A stretch of 64,000 nucleotides of DNA from CAXXOK01 sp963666755 (lineage in GTDB: Bacteria > Bacillota > Clostridia > Christensenellales > Aristaeellaceae): positions 682,001 through 746,000 of the forward strand of contig CAXXGW010000009.1 in assembly GCA_963666755.2 (NCBI GenBank). Direction: 5' to 3'. How positions within the stretch are numbered: position 1 is the stretch's first letter; each line of letters opens with the position of its first letter. The notes under the pieces were generated by a model. The model saw only the letters and a program-made list of their open reading frames with translations. It ran no database searches and was not told the DNA's origin. This document shows, piece by piece, positions 34,205-42,942 of this stretch. The position numbers were made by a program, and so were the translations under genes.

Positions 34205-35502
34205 TCGCTATGCCGCGCGAGAAACCGGTTGCGCTGTTTGACCCCGGCGCGCACCCGCGTCCGGAACTGCTGGCCCCTGCGGGGGGCATGGCGCAGCTGA
34301 CTGCGGCCCTGCGCTTTGGGGCGGACGCGGTTTACGGCGGTCTGACGCAGTTCGGACTGCGCGCCGGGGCCGAAAACTTCACCCCGGAAACGCTGCGGGA
34401 CGGCGTAGCTCTTACGCATGCACAGGGGAAACGCTTTTACGTAACCCTGAACCTGATGCCTACGGACGCGGATTTGCCCGCGTTTTTGCAGACCGCCCGC
34501 GTGGCAGCCGACGCCGGGGTGGATGCGGCTATTGTGAGCGATCCGGGCGCAGCGCTGCTGCTGCATGAAAACCTGCCGCAGCTTGCGCTGCATGTCAGCA
34601 CCCAGGCAAACGTGCTCAACACGCCCACGGCACGGCTCTGGCACACGGCCATGGGCGCAACGCGCATCGTGCTGGCGCGGGAATTATGCCTTGCGGATAT
34701 GGCGGGCATGCGGGCGCAGCTCCCCTCCACGCTTATGCTGGAAGCCTTTGTACACGGTGCGATGTGTGTGGCTTACAGCGGCCGCTGCCTGCTCAGCGCG
34801 GCGCTGACGGGTCGCAGCGCCAACCGCGGAGCGTGTGCACAGCCCTGCCGCTGGCAGTATGCCCTGATGGAAGCCAGACGCCCGGGCGAGTACCTGCCTC
34901 TGGTGGAAGAAGGCGACAGCACGGCGCTGTTTTCCGCTTACGATTTGTGCATGTTGCCGCACCTGCCTGCCCTGTTGGCGACTGGCGTTGGCAGCCTGAA
35001 AATCGAAGGGCGGATGAAAAGCCCCTACTATGTGGCCACGGTTACGGGCGTGTACCGCCGTGCGCTGGATTTGCTGTATACGCAGGGCGAACAGGCCTAC
35101 CGCGACGCGGTGCCGCAACTGCTTACGGAGCTGGACAAAGCCAGCCACCGCCCCGGCAATACCGGTTTTTATTTTGGAACACCGCAGCCCGTCGCGGGGG
35201 CTGCCGCCTGCAGCCAGACCATGGAGTTTGTAGCGCAGGTGATACGCGGGGCGGAGGCGGGCATGCCAGCCGAGGTAGAGCTCAAGAATCGGTTTTATGT
35301 AGGCGATCAGCTGGAAGTGCTCACCCCCGAGGGCAGTTTTCCCTTCACGGTCGAAAATCTGGCTTTTGCCGATAGCGGCGAACAGACGGACACATACGGC
35401 GTAGCCGGAGCGCGCCTGCTGATGCGCTTTCCTTTCCCGGTTGCCGCAGGCGATCTGCTGCGCGGCCCCAACCGCAACCACCGCGCGCCCGAGGGCGCTT
35501 AG
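34201..35502 (+). CDS. U32 family peptidase-like protein (TrhP-type)
   Basis: 433 residues, ATG at 34201 overlapping the mltG stop by four bases; an internal ATG at 34210 is also possible. It begins the conserved core with PELLAPAGGMAQLTAALRFGADAVYGGL. The family cysteines are visible in MCVAYSGRCLLSAALTG and NRGACAQPCRW, followed by IEGRMKSPYYV. These cysteines are thought to hold an iron-sulfur cluster. Related proteins (TrhP/YrrO, RlhA) are required for prephenate-dependent hydroxylation of tRNA or rRNA uridines and cytidines rather than proteolysis. The position after mltG favours the TrhP group. Exact target is an inference. Confidence 0.88.
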   Translation: MIAMPREKPVALFDPGAHPRPELLAPAGGMAQLTAALRFGADAVYGGLTQFGLRAGAENFTPETLRDGVALTHAQGKRFYVTLNLMPTDADLPAFLQTARVAADAGVDAAIVSDPGAALLLHENLPQLALHVSTQANVLNTPTARLWHTAMGATRIVLARELCLADMAGMRAQLPSTLMLEAFVHGAMCVAYSGRCLLSAALTGRSANRGACAQPCRWQYALMEARRPGEYLPLVEEGDSTALFSAYDLCMLPHLPALLATGVGSLKIEGRMKSPYYVATVTGVYRRALDLLYTQGEQAYRDAVPQLLTELDKASHRPGNTGFYFGTPQPVAGAAACSQTMEFVAQVIRGAEAGMPAEVELKNRFYVGDQLEVLTPEGSFPFTVENLAFADSGEQTDTYGVAGARLLMRFPFPVAAGDLLRGPNRNHRAPEGA

Positions 35503-35544
35503 CCGCAGGGGCTTATCAACCGCAGGGAGAGGGGAGTTGCCGCC

Positions 35545-37314
35545 ATGGCCGGGCCGACCGATGGCTTTGAGCAGTTTTTCGCCGAACAGCGGTGCAAGGA
35601 ACCCGAAACCCTCCGTGGGATGATCGAAGGCTGGACGGTGCTGGAAAGCCGGGGCACCGAGGGGCACCGCGTGCTGCTGCTGCAAAACGCGCAGGGGCAG
35701 AAGCGGGTGCTCAAGCAGTTTTCCCACGCGCAGAACGCGCGCATGCGCGCCGAGCTGGACGCCCTCAACCACGCTGAGGAGGCGGGCATCCCCAAACTGT
35801 ACGATTACGCGGAGGACGAGCGCTACGTTTACCTGCTGCGGGAATACGTGGAAGGTCGCAATCTGGAGGAGCTGGTCGCGGAACGCGGCACGCTGCCCGC
35901 GCTGGAAACGGCGCGTATCGGCATCCAGCTTTGCGACGTGCTAACGCGCCTGCACCGCCGCAACATTATCCACCGCGACGTGAAACCCCAGAACGTGATC
36001 GTGACGCCCGATGGAAACGTTTACCTGATCGATTTTGACATCAGCCGCAAGTACACCGCGGGGGAAGGTTCCGATACCGAATACCTGGGTACGCGGGGCG
36101 TGGCACCGCCGGAACAGTTCGGCTACGGGCAGACCGACGCGCGCACCGATCTGTATTCGCTGGGTGTTGTGTTGCTGTACCTGTCCACCGGCAGCTACGA
36201 CTTGCGCGCCATCCCGCGCCTGCCCCGGGCGCTGGCGCGCGTGGTGCGGCGCTGCACCTATTTTGCGCCGGAGCAACGCTACCATTCGGCGGCGCAGGTG
36301 CGCAAACGGCTTATGCTTATGCAAAACCTGCCGCACTTGCGTGTGGCGGGGGCAGTGGCGGTGGCGCTGCTGCTGGGCGCGGCGGTGTTGGCGTTTAGCC
36401 TGCGTCCTGCGCCACGCACCTATCCGACGCTGCCGACACTGGCGGCCGACGCGGTTGTGACCCTGCGGGAACCTCTCATTGCGCAATGCGTGCGCGCTCA
36501 GCTGGGCAAAGCCGCGGATGAACCGCTGCGTGCTGGAGAACTGGCGACGGTGACGGAATTGTACCTGTACGGCGATTATACCGACGGCACGGCGCATGAC
36601 CCCGACTACCGGGGCGATCAGGTGTTTGTGAACGGAGTGCAGATTGCCTTCGGCACCGTGGATGACCTGAGCGATTTGCTTTACATGCCGGCATTGCGCG
36701 CGCTGCGGCTGTACCGGCAGCCGATCCTGCAGGCGGATGCGTTGGCGCCGCTGACCCGGCTGGAGGAGCTTTCGCTGGACGAGTGCCCGGAGCTAACGGA
36801 TGTGGCGGCCATCGCCAGACTGGGCAACCTCCGGCTGCTGGACCTGAGCGATACCGCCGTGACGGACCTGAGCCCCTTAAACGGTTGCCCGAAACTGCGG
36901 CAGATCAATCTGGAGCGCGTGCCCTGCCGGGATTTTAGCCCGCTTGCACGCTACCCTTATCTGGAGTACCTGAACGTGAACGAAGCCCCGGCCGACGCGG
37001 TGCTCCGCGCTATCAGCGGCAAGATGATTGACTATCTGTGGCTGGATTACGCCCACCTGACCGACATTCGCCCGTTTGCACAGGTGGAGGGGCTGATCCA
37101 ACTGCACGCCAAGCATAACGACATCCGCTCACTGGAAGGGATCGAGGCCCTGACCGCGCTGGAATATGTGGACGTGGCGTATAACCCGATCGACGATCTG
37201 GCGCCGCTGCTGGCGCTACCCAAGCTCAAAGCGGTGCGCATCGACAAAGGGATGGCCGCGGCCTGGGAGCGCATCGCGCCGCAGGCGAAGTTCAAGGTGG
37301 AATGGGAATCCTGA
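35545..37314 (+). CDS. receptor-like Ser/Thr kinase with extracytoplasmic LRR domain
   Basis: 589 residues, ATG at 35545 behind a GGGAG site. Residues 25-260 are a eukaryote-like protein kinase: ATP-binding K57 (VLKQF), helix-C E70, catalytic HRDVKPQN at 143-150, and GVAPPEQFG as the APE region. The metal-binding DFG is DFD (163-165), and the glycine-rich loop is poor. A single membrane segment (about 267-286) leads to an extracytoplasmic part. From about residue 380 this holds leucine-rich repeats of the LxxLxxLxLxxN type (LEELSLDECPELTDVAAIARLGNLRLLDLS, in register every 21-23 residues). This is a one-pass receptor-kinase layout reminiscent of PASTA kinases but with LRRs as sensor. Target unknown. 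It sits in a run of wall-related genes. Confidence 0.88.
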   Translation: MAGPTDGFEQFFAEQRCKEPETLRGMIEGWTVLESRGTEGHRVLLLQNAQGQKRVLKQFSHAQNARMRAELDALNHAEEAGIPKLYDYAEDERYVYLLREYVEGRNLEELVAERGTLPALETARIGIQLCDVLTRLHRRNIIHRDVKPQNVIVTPDGNVYLIDFDISRKYTAGEGSDTEYLGTRGVAPPEQFGYGQTDARTDLYSLGVVLLYLSTGSYDLRAIPRLPRALARVVRRCTYFAPEQRYHSAAQVRKRLMLMQNLPHLRVAGAVAVALLLGAAVLAFSLRPAPRTYPTLPTLAADAVVTLREPLIAQCVRAQLGKAADEPLRAGELATVTELYLYGDYTDGTAHDPDYRGDQVFVNGVQIAFGTVDDLSDLLYMPALRALRLYRQPILQADALAPLTRLEELSLDECPELTDVAAIARLGNLRLLDLSDTAVTDLSPLNGCPKLRQINLERVPCRDFSPLARYPYLEYLNVNEAPADAVLRAISGKMIDYLWLDYAHLTDIRPFAQVEGLIQLHAKHNDIRSLEGIEALTALEYVDVAYNPIDDLAPLLALPKLKAVRIDKGMAAAWERIAPQAKFKVEWES

Positions 37315-37366
37315 CCACCGTGCGCGCCAACGGCGGACATATTGAGGGATTGAGGGGGAATCACCC

Positions 37367-38905
37367 ATGGGGAATAGGATTGAAAACCTCAACCGCCGCG
37401 TCGGCGCATGGATGCTGCGCGCGGGGCTGACGCGCAAGCAGCTGGCGATGCTGTGCGGCGCGCTGGCGGCGGCTTCGCTGGTGCCGCTGGTGCTGATCGC
37501 GCTGTACAACTACCCTGCGGATGATGATTTTGCCTTTACCCTGCCCGCCGCGATGGCATGGCTGCAAACCCACTCACTCTGGGCTGCCTTACAGGCTGTG
37601 GTGCAGAAAACGGCCGAGACCTACCAGACCTGGCAGGGCAATTTCGTTTCGACGGCGCTGTTTGGGCTTTGCCCGATGGTGTTTGATATCCGGCTGTATT
37701 TTATCAGCAATTGGGCGCTGCTGGCGCTTGTGTGCCTTTCGGTGGGGTATCTGCTCAAGGGCTGGACGAATCATGTGCTGCAGGCCACGCCGCATACGTT
37801 TGCCATTGCGTACTTTGCGGTGCTGGTGCTGGTGCTGCAGTTTATGCCCTCCATTGGGGACGGCGTCTACTGGCACAACGGCGGCCAGTACACGGTGGCG
37901 GCCTGCACGCTTTTTTTGACGGGTGGCCTGCTGATGCGCTGCGCACGGCCCCAGAGCCGCAAACGCAGCCTGCTGCGGGGCGCGCTGGCGGCGCTCTGCG
38001 GTGCAATGCTGGGGGGCAGTTTTTACGGCCCGGCGCTCGGGGCGTTTGTGCTGCTCATGCTGGCGACGGCAGTGGGATATGCGCGGCACGGGGCGTACCG
38101 CAGGCACGCGCTGGCGGCGCTGGTGGGGTTTGGCATCACCTTCGTCCTTAGCGTAACCGCGCCGGGCAACCTGCTCAGGCAGGAGCGCACCGGCGAAACG
38201 GTCAGTGCGCTGACTGCGGTAGCCACGGCAGTGATGGACTCCTTCGATCTGGCCGGGGGATGGGCTTCGCCGCAGTTGCTGGGGGCATTATTGCTGATTC
38301 TGCCGGCGCTGTGGAAGCCCCTGCGGGAAAGCAGCCTTCCCTTCCGGCATCCCTTCTGGGTGCTGGTGGGGCTTTACGGGCCGTTTGCGGCTTCGCTTAC
38401 GCCCGGTATCTACACGGGTTTTGGCTATGACACCCCGCGTTACCTGAACATCGTCTATTTCTATTTTCTTTTTTGGGCTATTGGTGGCGCTGTTTATCTG
38501 GAAGGCGCGCTGATCCGCCTGCTGGAGCGCCGTAAGGTGGAAGAAGCGCCCCGGGTACTGTTGCAGCTGGGCGAGCGGCTGGGCGAGCGGTTTGGCTGCC
38601 TTTACCTGACGGCCTGCGTGGCGCTGTTCGCGCTGGGCGGGTTTGGCAACACGATCATGAACACTTCGTCCCTCAGCGCCGCGAAATCGCTTGCAAGCGG
38701 CGAGGCCGCACAGTTCCGGCAGGAGATGGCGGAACGGCAGGAGTACATCCGTGTAACGGACAGCGATGTGGTGGCCGTGCAGCCGCTTTCTGTGCAGCCG
38801 CATGTATTCAAGTACGACAGGCTGCCCTTTCAGGGGATTTACGGGCGCGTGCGCTACATGAAGTGGTATTTCGAGCTGTTTGAGGGCGCGGCACCCACGC
38901 CCTGA
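37367..38905 (+). CDS. DUF6056-like polytopic membrane protein
   Basis: 512 residues, ATG at 37367 behind GAGGGGG. About ten membrane segments. The motif NYPADDDFAF after the first segment and GDGVYWHNGGQYTV near residue 165 are typical of the DUF6056/GtrII-like group thought to be GT-C glycosyltransferases or sugar-lipid modifying enzymes. The C-terminal stretch of about 90 residues is soluble. It follows the receptor kinase on the same strand (52-base gap). No substrate can be named. Confidence 0.75.
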   Translation: MGNRIENLNRRVGAWMLRAGLTRKQLAMLCGALAAASLVPLVLIALYNYPADDDFAFTLPAAMAWLQTHSLWAALQAVVQKTAETYQTWQGNFVSTALFGLCPMVFDIRLYFISNWALLALVCLSVGYLLKGWTNHVLQATPHTFAIAYFAVLVLVLQFMPSIGDGVYWHNGGQYTVAACTLFLTGGLLMRCARPQSRKRSLLRGALAALCGAMLGGSFYGPALGAFVLLMLATAVGYARHGAYRRHALAALVGFGITFVLSVTAPGNLLRQERTGETVSALTAVATAVMDSFDLAGGWASPQLLGALLLILPALWKPLRESSLPFRHPFWVLVGLYGPFAASLTPGIYTGFGYDTPRYLNIVYFYFLFWAIGGAVYLEGALIRLLERRKVEEAPRVLLQLGERLGERFGCLYLTACVALFALGGFGNTIMNTSSLSAAKSLASGEAAQFRQEMAERQEYIRVTDSDVVAVQPLSVQPHVFKYDRLPFQGIYGRVRYMKWYFELFEGAAPTP

Positions 38906-38924
38906 ACGAAAGGAGCACAGCAAA

Positions 38925-38964
38925 GCCGAAGGGCGACGGGAGTATTCTCCCGTCGCCCTTCGGC
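38925..38964 (+). terminator. hairpin after the membrane protein gene
   Basis: A perfect 18-bp stem (38925-38942 with 38947-38964), TATT loop, but no U-tract after it on the plus strand. Confidence 0.6.
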
Positions 38965-39252
38965 ATGAAGGCAGGTGCGCCGCAATCGGCCCTGAGCTAT
39001 GTAAAGGGGTATACAGCCTACTTCTGCTTTGATGCAGCCGTACAACAGAGCTAGCAAAACGGATTATGCTTTATGGATCATTAGGATGTGTTGTTCGAAA
39101 AAACCAGCACGGTGAAGCGCTGACCCTTAGGTCGCTTTGCAAAACTGCAAAAACACGGGATTAGGCATTGCCCGATCCCGTGTACAGTTCGATTGAATCC
39201 GGCGGTTGAGCCGTCGGTACGCCGCCGCAGATTCCGAGAAACGAAGTCTCTG
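38965..39252. other. intergenic region between convergent genes
   Basis: Part of a 347-base gap. Apart from the two terminator hairpins (38925-38964 and 39147-39183) I see no gene or known element. Confidence 0.4.
39147..39183 (-). terminator. wecB: intrinsic terminator of wecB
   Basis: Read on the minus strand, ACACGGGAT (39175-39183) pairs with ATCCCGTGT (39153-39161) around a structured loop and is followed by TTTTTGC. Confidence 0.75.
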
Positions 39253-40353
39253 TTATTTGAGGTTCTTTTCCAGAATATCGGCGATGTATTCACTGGCGTG
39301 CCCATCCCCGTAAGGGTTGACGGCGCCTTCCATCTCATGGTATTTCTCGGGGTCGTGCAGCAGTTCCATAACAGCGTCAAAAATCGGCTGTTCGCCGGTG
39401 CCCACCAGCTTGAGGGTGCCCGCTTCCAGCCCCTCCGGCCGCTCGGTGGTGTCGCGCATCACCAGCACGGGCTTGCCCAGCGAGGGAGCTTCCTCCTGAA
39501 TGCCGCCGCTGTCGGTCATAATCAGGTAGGCGCGCGCCATCACATTATGGAAGTCCAGCACATCCATCGGCTCGATCATATGGATGCGATCCTGCCCTGA
39601 AAAGCAGCGCTTGGCCATTTCCCGCACGCGCGGGTTCATGTGCATGGGGTAAATCAGCTTGACGTCGGGGGTTTCATCCACCACGCGGCGGATGGCGGTA
39701 AACATGTGCAGCATCGCGGTGCCAAGGTTTTCGCGGCGGTGGGCCGTCAGCAGGATCAGCCGACTGCCGCGTGCCCATTCGATCTCGGGGTGGTCGTAGT
39801 CGGGGCGCACGGTGGTGGCCAGCGCGTCGATCACGGTGTTTCCGGTCACATAAATGGCGCTCTGGGGCTTCCCTTCCCGGATGAGGTTCTGCCGGCTCAT
39901 CTCGGTGGGGGCAAAGTAGAACTTGGCAATCAGATCCACCGCCTGGCGGTTGAACTCTTCCGGAAAGGGGGAGTGCAGGTTGTAGGTACGAAGCCCTGCC
40001 TCCACATGACCTACCGGTATTTGCAGGTAGAAACAGGCCAGCGATGTTACAAAAGCGGTAGACGTATCGCCGTGTACCAGCACCACGTCCGGCCGCTCCG
40101 CCTCCAGAATCTCACGGATTTTGAGCAGGATATTAATGGTTACATCAAACAGCGTCTGCTTTTGCTGCATAATGCACAGATCATATTTCGGCGTTACCTG
40201 AAAACAGGTCAGGATCTGATCCAGCATCTGGCGGTGCTGCCCAGTCACGCATACAACGGTTTCAAAGGCGGGGTGGCGCTCCAACACATGCACCAGGGGG
40301 CACATCTTGATCGCCTCGGGGCGTGTGCCGAAGATGAGCATCACTTTTTTCAT
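39253..40353 (-). CDS. wecB: UDP-N-acetylglucosamine 2-epimerase (non-hydrolysing)
   Basis: 366 residues, ATG at 40353; an in-frame extension to 40455 would cross the promoter and was rejected. The enzyme interconverts UDP-GlcNAc and UDP-ManNAc for wall polysaccharide or teichoic-acid synthesis. FGTRPEAIKM at the N-terminus, VHGDTSTAF, HVEAGLRTYNLHSPFPEEFNR, LTAHRREN and TDSGGIQEEAPSLGKPVL are all diagnostic. The carboxylates of EAGLR and SGGIQEE are the expected active-site and allosteric residues. It has its own promoter and follows murI. Confidence 0.96.
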   Translation of the reverse strand: MKKVMLIFGTRPEAIKMCPLVHVLERHPAFETVVCVTGQHRQMLDQILTCFQVTPKYDLCIMQQKQTLFDVTINILLKIREILEAERPDVVLVHGDTSTAFVTSLACFYLQIPVGHVEAGLRTYNLHSPFPEEFNRQAVDLIAKFYFAPTEMSRQNLIREGKPQSAIYVTGNTVIDALATTVRPDYDHPEIEWARGSRLILLTAHRRENLGTAMLHMFTAIRRVVDETPDVKLIYPMHMNPRVREMAKRCFSGQDRIHMIEPMDVLDFHNVMARAYLIMTDSGGIQEEAPSLGKPVLVMRDTTERPEGLEAGTLKLVGTGEQPIFDAVMELLHDPEKYHEMEGAVNPYGDGHASEYIADILEKNLK

Positions 40354-40402
40354 GCACAAACCAACCTGTCCCGCTGCATACAGCGATTGTCCTTGCGTGG
40401 CT

Positions 40403-40431
40403 ATTGTACCGTATCGCGCCGCGAAAAGCAA
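40403..40431 (-). promoter_or_regulatory. wecB: wecB promoter
   Basis: On the minus strand TTGCTT (40426-40431), 17 bases, TACAAT (40403-40408). Confidence 0.7.
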
Positions 40432-40441
40432 GCCGGGCGGG

Positions 40442-41209
40442 CTATACCGACGCAAGCCAGGCCTGCATGCGCTGCGGCACGGCCGGATCGGGCGATGTGC
40501 TCAGGAAGGTGATTTGCTCCCGATCACCTGTGCGCGCGGGGGCCAGCAGGCCCCGCTGGGCCAGCAGCGTTTTCAGCTGCCGTACGGTGCCCGCGTTGCC
40601 GTCTACCAGCGCGGTGGGCGGAGGGAGCAGCGCGGCGATGGCGCGCCGGACGAACAGATAATGCGTGCAACCCAGCACCACAGCTTTCACCGGCTGTTGC
40701 AGGTACGGGCGCAGTAATTGGGCTAAAAACGCCTGCAGGCGGGGCCCGTCGGTTTCGCCCGCCTCAATCAGCTCGACCAGCCCGGGGCTGGGTACGGGGA
40801 TGGCGTCACTGCCGTAGCGTTCCATCAGGCGCAGGAATTTCTCCTGTCGCAGGGTCATAGTGGTAGCCATCACCAGCACCGTGCCGCTGCCCGGCAACTG
40901 CGAGGCAGGCTTGAGGGCGGGCTCCATGCCCACAATCGGGAGCGGAAGCTCGGCGCGCAGCGTAGCCGCAGCCGCGCTGGTAGCGGTGTTGCAGGCGATC
41001 ACAATGGCTTTGGCGCCACGGTCGATCAGCTGGCAAACGCCTGCGCGGGTAAAAGCCAACACCTCGGCTGGGGTGCGGTCGCCGTAAGGGGCGTGCAGAT
41101 TGTCGCCTAAAAACAGAAAATCTTCATCCGGCAAAGCGCGTGCAGCCTCCGCCAGTACGCTGATGCCGCCGAAACCGCTGTCGAACATGCCGATCGGTCG
41201 CCCATCCAA
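40442..41209 (-). CDS. murI: glutamate racemase
   Basis: 255 residues with a TTG start at 41209. The start is chosen because GGAGG lies nine bases upstream and the family begins a few residues before FDSGFGG; the first internal ATG would remove the conserved Pro-Ile-Gly. The enzyme makes D-glutamate for peptidoglycan. Aspartate of FDSGFGG, PYGDRT, the catalytic cysteine of VIACNTATS and the second cysteine of VLGCTHYLFVR are all present. The adjacent wecB gene is also an envelope-precursor gene. Confidence 0.95.
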   Translation of the reverse strand: MDGRPIGMFDSGFGGISVLAEAARALPDEDFLFLGDNLHAPYGDRTPAEVLAFTRAGVCQLIDRGAKAIVIACNTATSAAAATLRAELPLPIVGMEPALKPASQLPGSGTVLVMATTMTLRQEKFLRLMERYGSDAIPVPSPGLVELIEAGETDGPRLQAFLAQLLRPYLQQPVKAVVLGCTHYLFVRRAIAALLPPPTALVDGNAGTVRQLKTLLAQRGLLAPARTGDREQITFLSTSPDPAVPQRMQAWLASV

Positions 41210-41239
41210 GGCCGTCCACCTCCGTTTTCAACGGTTCCC

Positions 41240-41268
41240 ATTATACCCGCGTACCGCTTCTTTGGCAA
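41240..41268 (-). promoter_or_regulatory. murI: murI promoter
   Basis: On the minus strand TTGCCA (41263-41268), 17 bases, consensus TATAAT (41240-41245). Confidence 0.85.
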
Positions 41269-41306
41269 GGTAACGCGCGTAACTCGTGAACCGGCCCAGC
41301 AGGAGG

Positions 41307-41798
41307 TCAGGTTGTGCCGGCGCCGATCAGCGTAATGGTGCGGGTGTTCAGCTCGTCGATGGAGGCGGTCAATAGGGCGAGCGTATCGTTCACCTTTTGC
41401 CCGCTGGACAGCTTCGCATCGTAGGTGTCGATGATGTTGTAGATATTGTCGAACATGGATTGCTGGTACAGGCGGCCTACCTCGCCGAACATGCCCACGT
41501 TCAGGTCGTTGATGACCTCAATGCCGTGCACATACTGCCGGATTTTACCCAGCACGTTGCTGGTAGTGGTAGCCCCCAGCCGGGAAAGTGTGTTGGTCTG
41601 GCCTACGGCGTGCTGGATTTCGGCGCGCAGCTTGGCATTGCGCTGGCTTTCAAAATTGGCTTCGTTCAAGCCGCCCACGCCCACCAGCTTGAGCAAAAGA
41701 AACGCTGCAACGATGATGATCAGAATCACCAGGATGGGGCGGTACCGGTTGGAACGCATCACGGCATTGAAACGGCTCTGGTTGTTATAGCGGTACAA
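41307..41798 (-). CDS. single-pass membrane protein of unknown function
   Basis: 163 residues with a TTG start at 41798, supported by AAGGAGG seven bases upstream; the first internal ATG is 13 codons later. A short basic cytoplasmic end (MYRYNNQSRFNAVMRSNRYRP) is followed by one membrane segment (about 21-40). The rest is almost entirely helical, with no cysteine, signature or repeat that I recognise. The helical external part resembles a coiled-coil or four-helix sensor, but no function is assigned. It is divergent from the GNAT gene and has a good promoter. Confidence 0.75.
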   Translation of the reverse strand: MYRYNNQSRFNAVMRSNRYRPILVILIIIVAAFLLLKLVGVGGLNEANFESQRNAKLRAEIQHAVGQTNTLSRLGATTTSNVLGKIRQYVHGIEVINDLNVGMFGEVGRLYQQSMFDNIYNIIDTYDAKLSSGQKVNDTLALLTASIDELNTRTITLIGAGTT

Positions 41799-41883
41799 GG
41801 TTTTTCCTCCTTATCGGATCAAGGTTTGCACCTGTATGCTGCTTATAAGGCACGGGGCGGAGCCTGCCCGATGAACCGTTGTT

Positions 41884-41912
41884 ATTATACCATAGCCTTT
41901 GGCTACGGTAAA
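41884..41912 (-). promoter_or_regulatory. promoter of the small membrane protein
   Basis: On the minus strand TTTACC (41907-41912), 17 bases, consensus TATAAT (41884-41889). Confidence 0.7.
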
Positions 41913-41928
41913 CCGCCTCAAACACAGA

Positions 41929-41957
41929 TTGCCGCCGCAACGGCCCTGTGGTATGAT
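41929..41957 (+). promoter_or_regulatory. promoter of the GNAT gene
   Basis: TTGCCG (41929-41934), 17 bases, TATGAT (41952-41957). It lies back to back with the divergent promoter at 41884-41912. Confidence 0.7.
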
Positions 41958-42009
41958 AGAGGCGGCCCGGGCGGCGGAAAGCCGCGCTGTGCGCCGGAGG
42001 AAACCTCAC

Positions 42010-42603
42010 ATGACCGTGCGGGAGATTATCAACCCCGATGCGCGTACCTTCAAGCGGTTAACGTCGCTTTTAACCGAGTCCTTCTGGAAAACGCCGCTCT
42101 TTTCCGAGTTTCTGTTTCCGGGCCGCAAGCCGCTGGCCCGTACCTTTCTGGCGGCGCTTTTGCAGTATGGGCTGCGGGCCGGGCGCACGTTCGCGGCGGA
42201 GGACGGCGAGCGCGGCATTGTCGCCTGTGCGCTGTGGAGCAACCCGGACGCGCCGGAGTTTAACCTGAAAACATGGCTCAAACTGGGCATATGGCCGCGC
42301 ATGCTCTCCATTGCGCTGCGCAGCCCCACCGCGATGGGCCGTATCGGGGAACTGTTTGCCATGCTGGACCGCTATGCCCCGGAGGAACCCTGCGCGACGC
42401 TGGAATTTTTGGCTTCGGCGGAAAAGGGCGCGGGCGCGGCCGTGGTGCTGGGCAGCCTATCCGCCTATGCGGGCTGGCCGCTGTATGTGGAAAGCATCGT
42501 ATCCAAAAACGACCATGCCTATTATAAGCAGTTCGGCTTTGTACCCTTTGCGCGGACTGATTTTCACGGCACGGACTACGCCTTTATGCGCATCGAAGCC
42601 TGA
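42010..42603 (+). CDS. GNAT-family N-acetyltransferase
   Basis: 197 residues, ATG at 42010 with GGAGGA at 41997-42002. The C-terminal YYKQFGFVP block, the preceding ESIVSKNDHA segment and the strand AATLEF-like CATLEFLASAEKGAG followed by a helix match the acetyl-CoA-binding half of GNAT enzymes. The expected pyrophosphate loop (Q/RxxGxG/A) is present only loosely as KGAGAAVV. The substrate is not predictable. It is a single gene between a divergent membrane protein and a T-box leader. Confidence 0.78.
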   Translation: MTVREIINPDARTFKRLTSLLTESFWKTPLFSEFLFPGRKPLARTFLAALLQYGLRAGRTFAAEDGERGIVACALWSNPDAPEFNLKTWLKLGIWPRMLSIALRSPTAMGRIGELFAMLDRYAPEEPCATLEFLASAEKGAGAAVVLGSLSAYAGWPLYVESIVSKNDHAYYKQFGFVPFARTDFHGTDYAFMRIEA

Positions 42604-42640
42604 GCGTGCCCCCGGGGAAGCCGCGTGTGCGTTTTGGGGG

Positions 42641-42669
42641 TTGACAAACCGCGCGGGCTTCGCTATAAT
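42641..42669 (+). promoter_or_regulatory. promoter of the CoA-ligase T-box leader
   Basis: Both hexamers are perfect: TTGACA (42641-42646), 17 bases, TATAAT (42664-42669). Confidence 0.9.
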
Positions 42670-42675
42670 CAACCC

Positions 42676-42912
42676 AATTTAACGCGATGAGCGGGCGCGG
42701 CGCGCGCAAGAGCCCTCCAGAGAAGCGTCGGTTGGTGCGAGACGCCGGGGCTGCGCAAACCTCCTCCCCCGCGAGCGGCCGACGGGAACGGCAGTACCGT
42801 CGGACGGGCAGGCCCGATACAGCCCATACAAGCGGGAGCGCAAGCTCCAAGCGAAGTGGTACCGCGGAAGCAACAGCCTCCGTCTTCGATTTTCGAAGAC
42901 GGGGCTTTTCTT
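42676..42912 (+). ncRNA. T-box leader in front of an acyl-CoA ligase
   Basis: The T-box core GCGAAGTGGTACCGCGG (42851-42867) precedes a terminator (stem arms about 42878-42889 and 42893-42904) and a T-rich run. Stem I shows AGAGA, a GCGTC/GACGC distal helix with the GGTTGGTGCGA loop (about 42724-42745), an AGCCC/GGGCT helix and a GCGGG/CCCGC base. The 3' side of the specifier loop reads GCAAACCTCC. Depending on register the specifier is CUC (Leu, 42761-42763) or CCU (Pro, 42760-42762); I cannot decide. The UGGU bulge fits either tRNA. The RNA class is firm; the amino acid is not. Confidence 0.88.
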
Positions 42913-42942
42913 TTCGCCAGCCAGCCAGAAGGAGGACGCACC

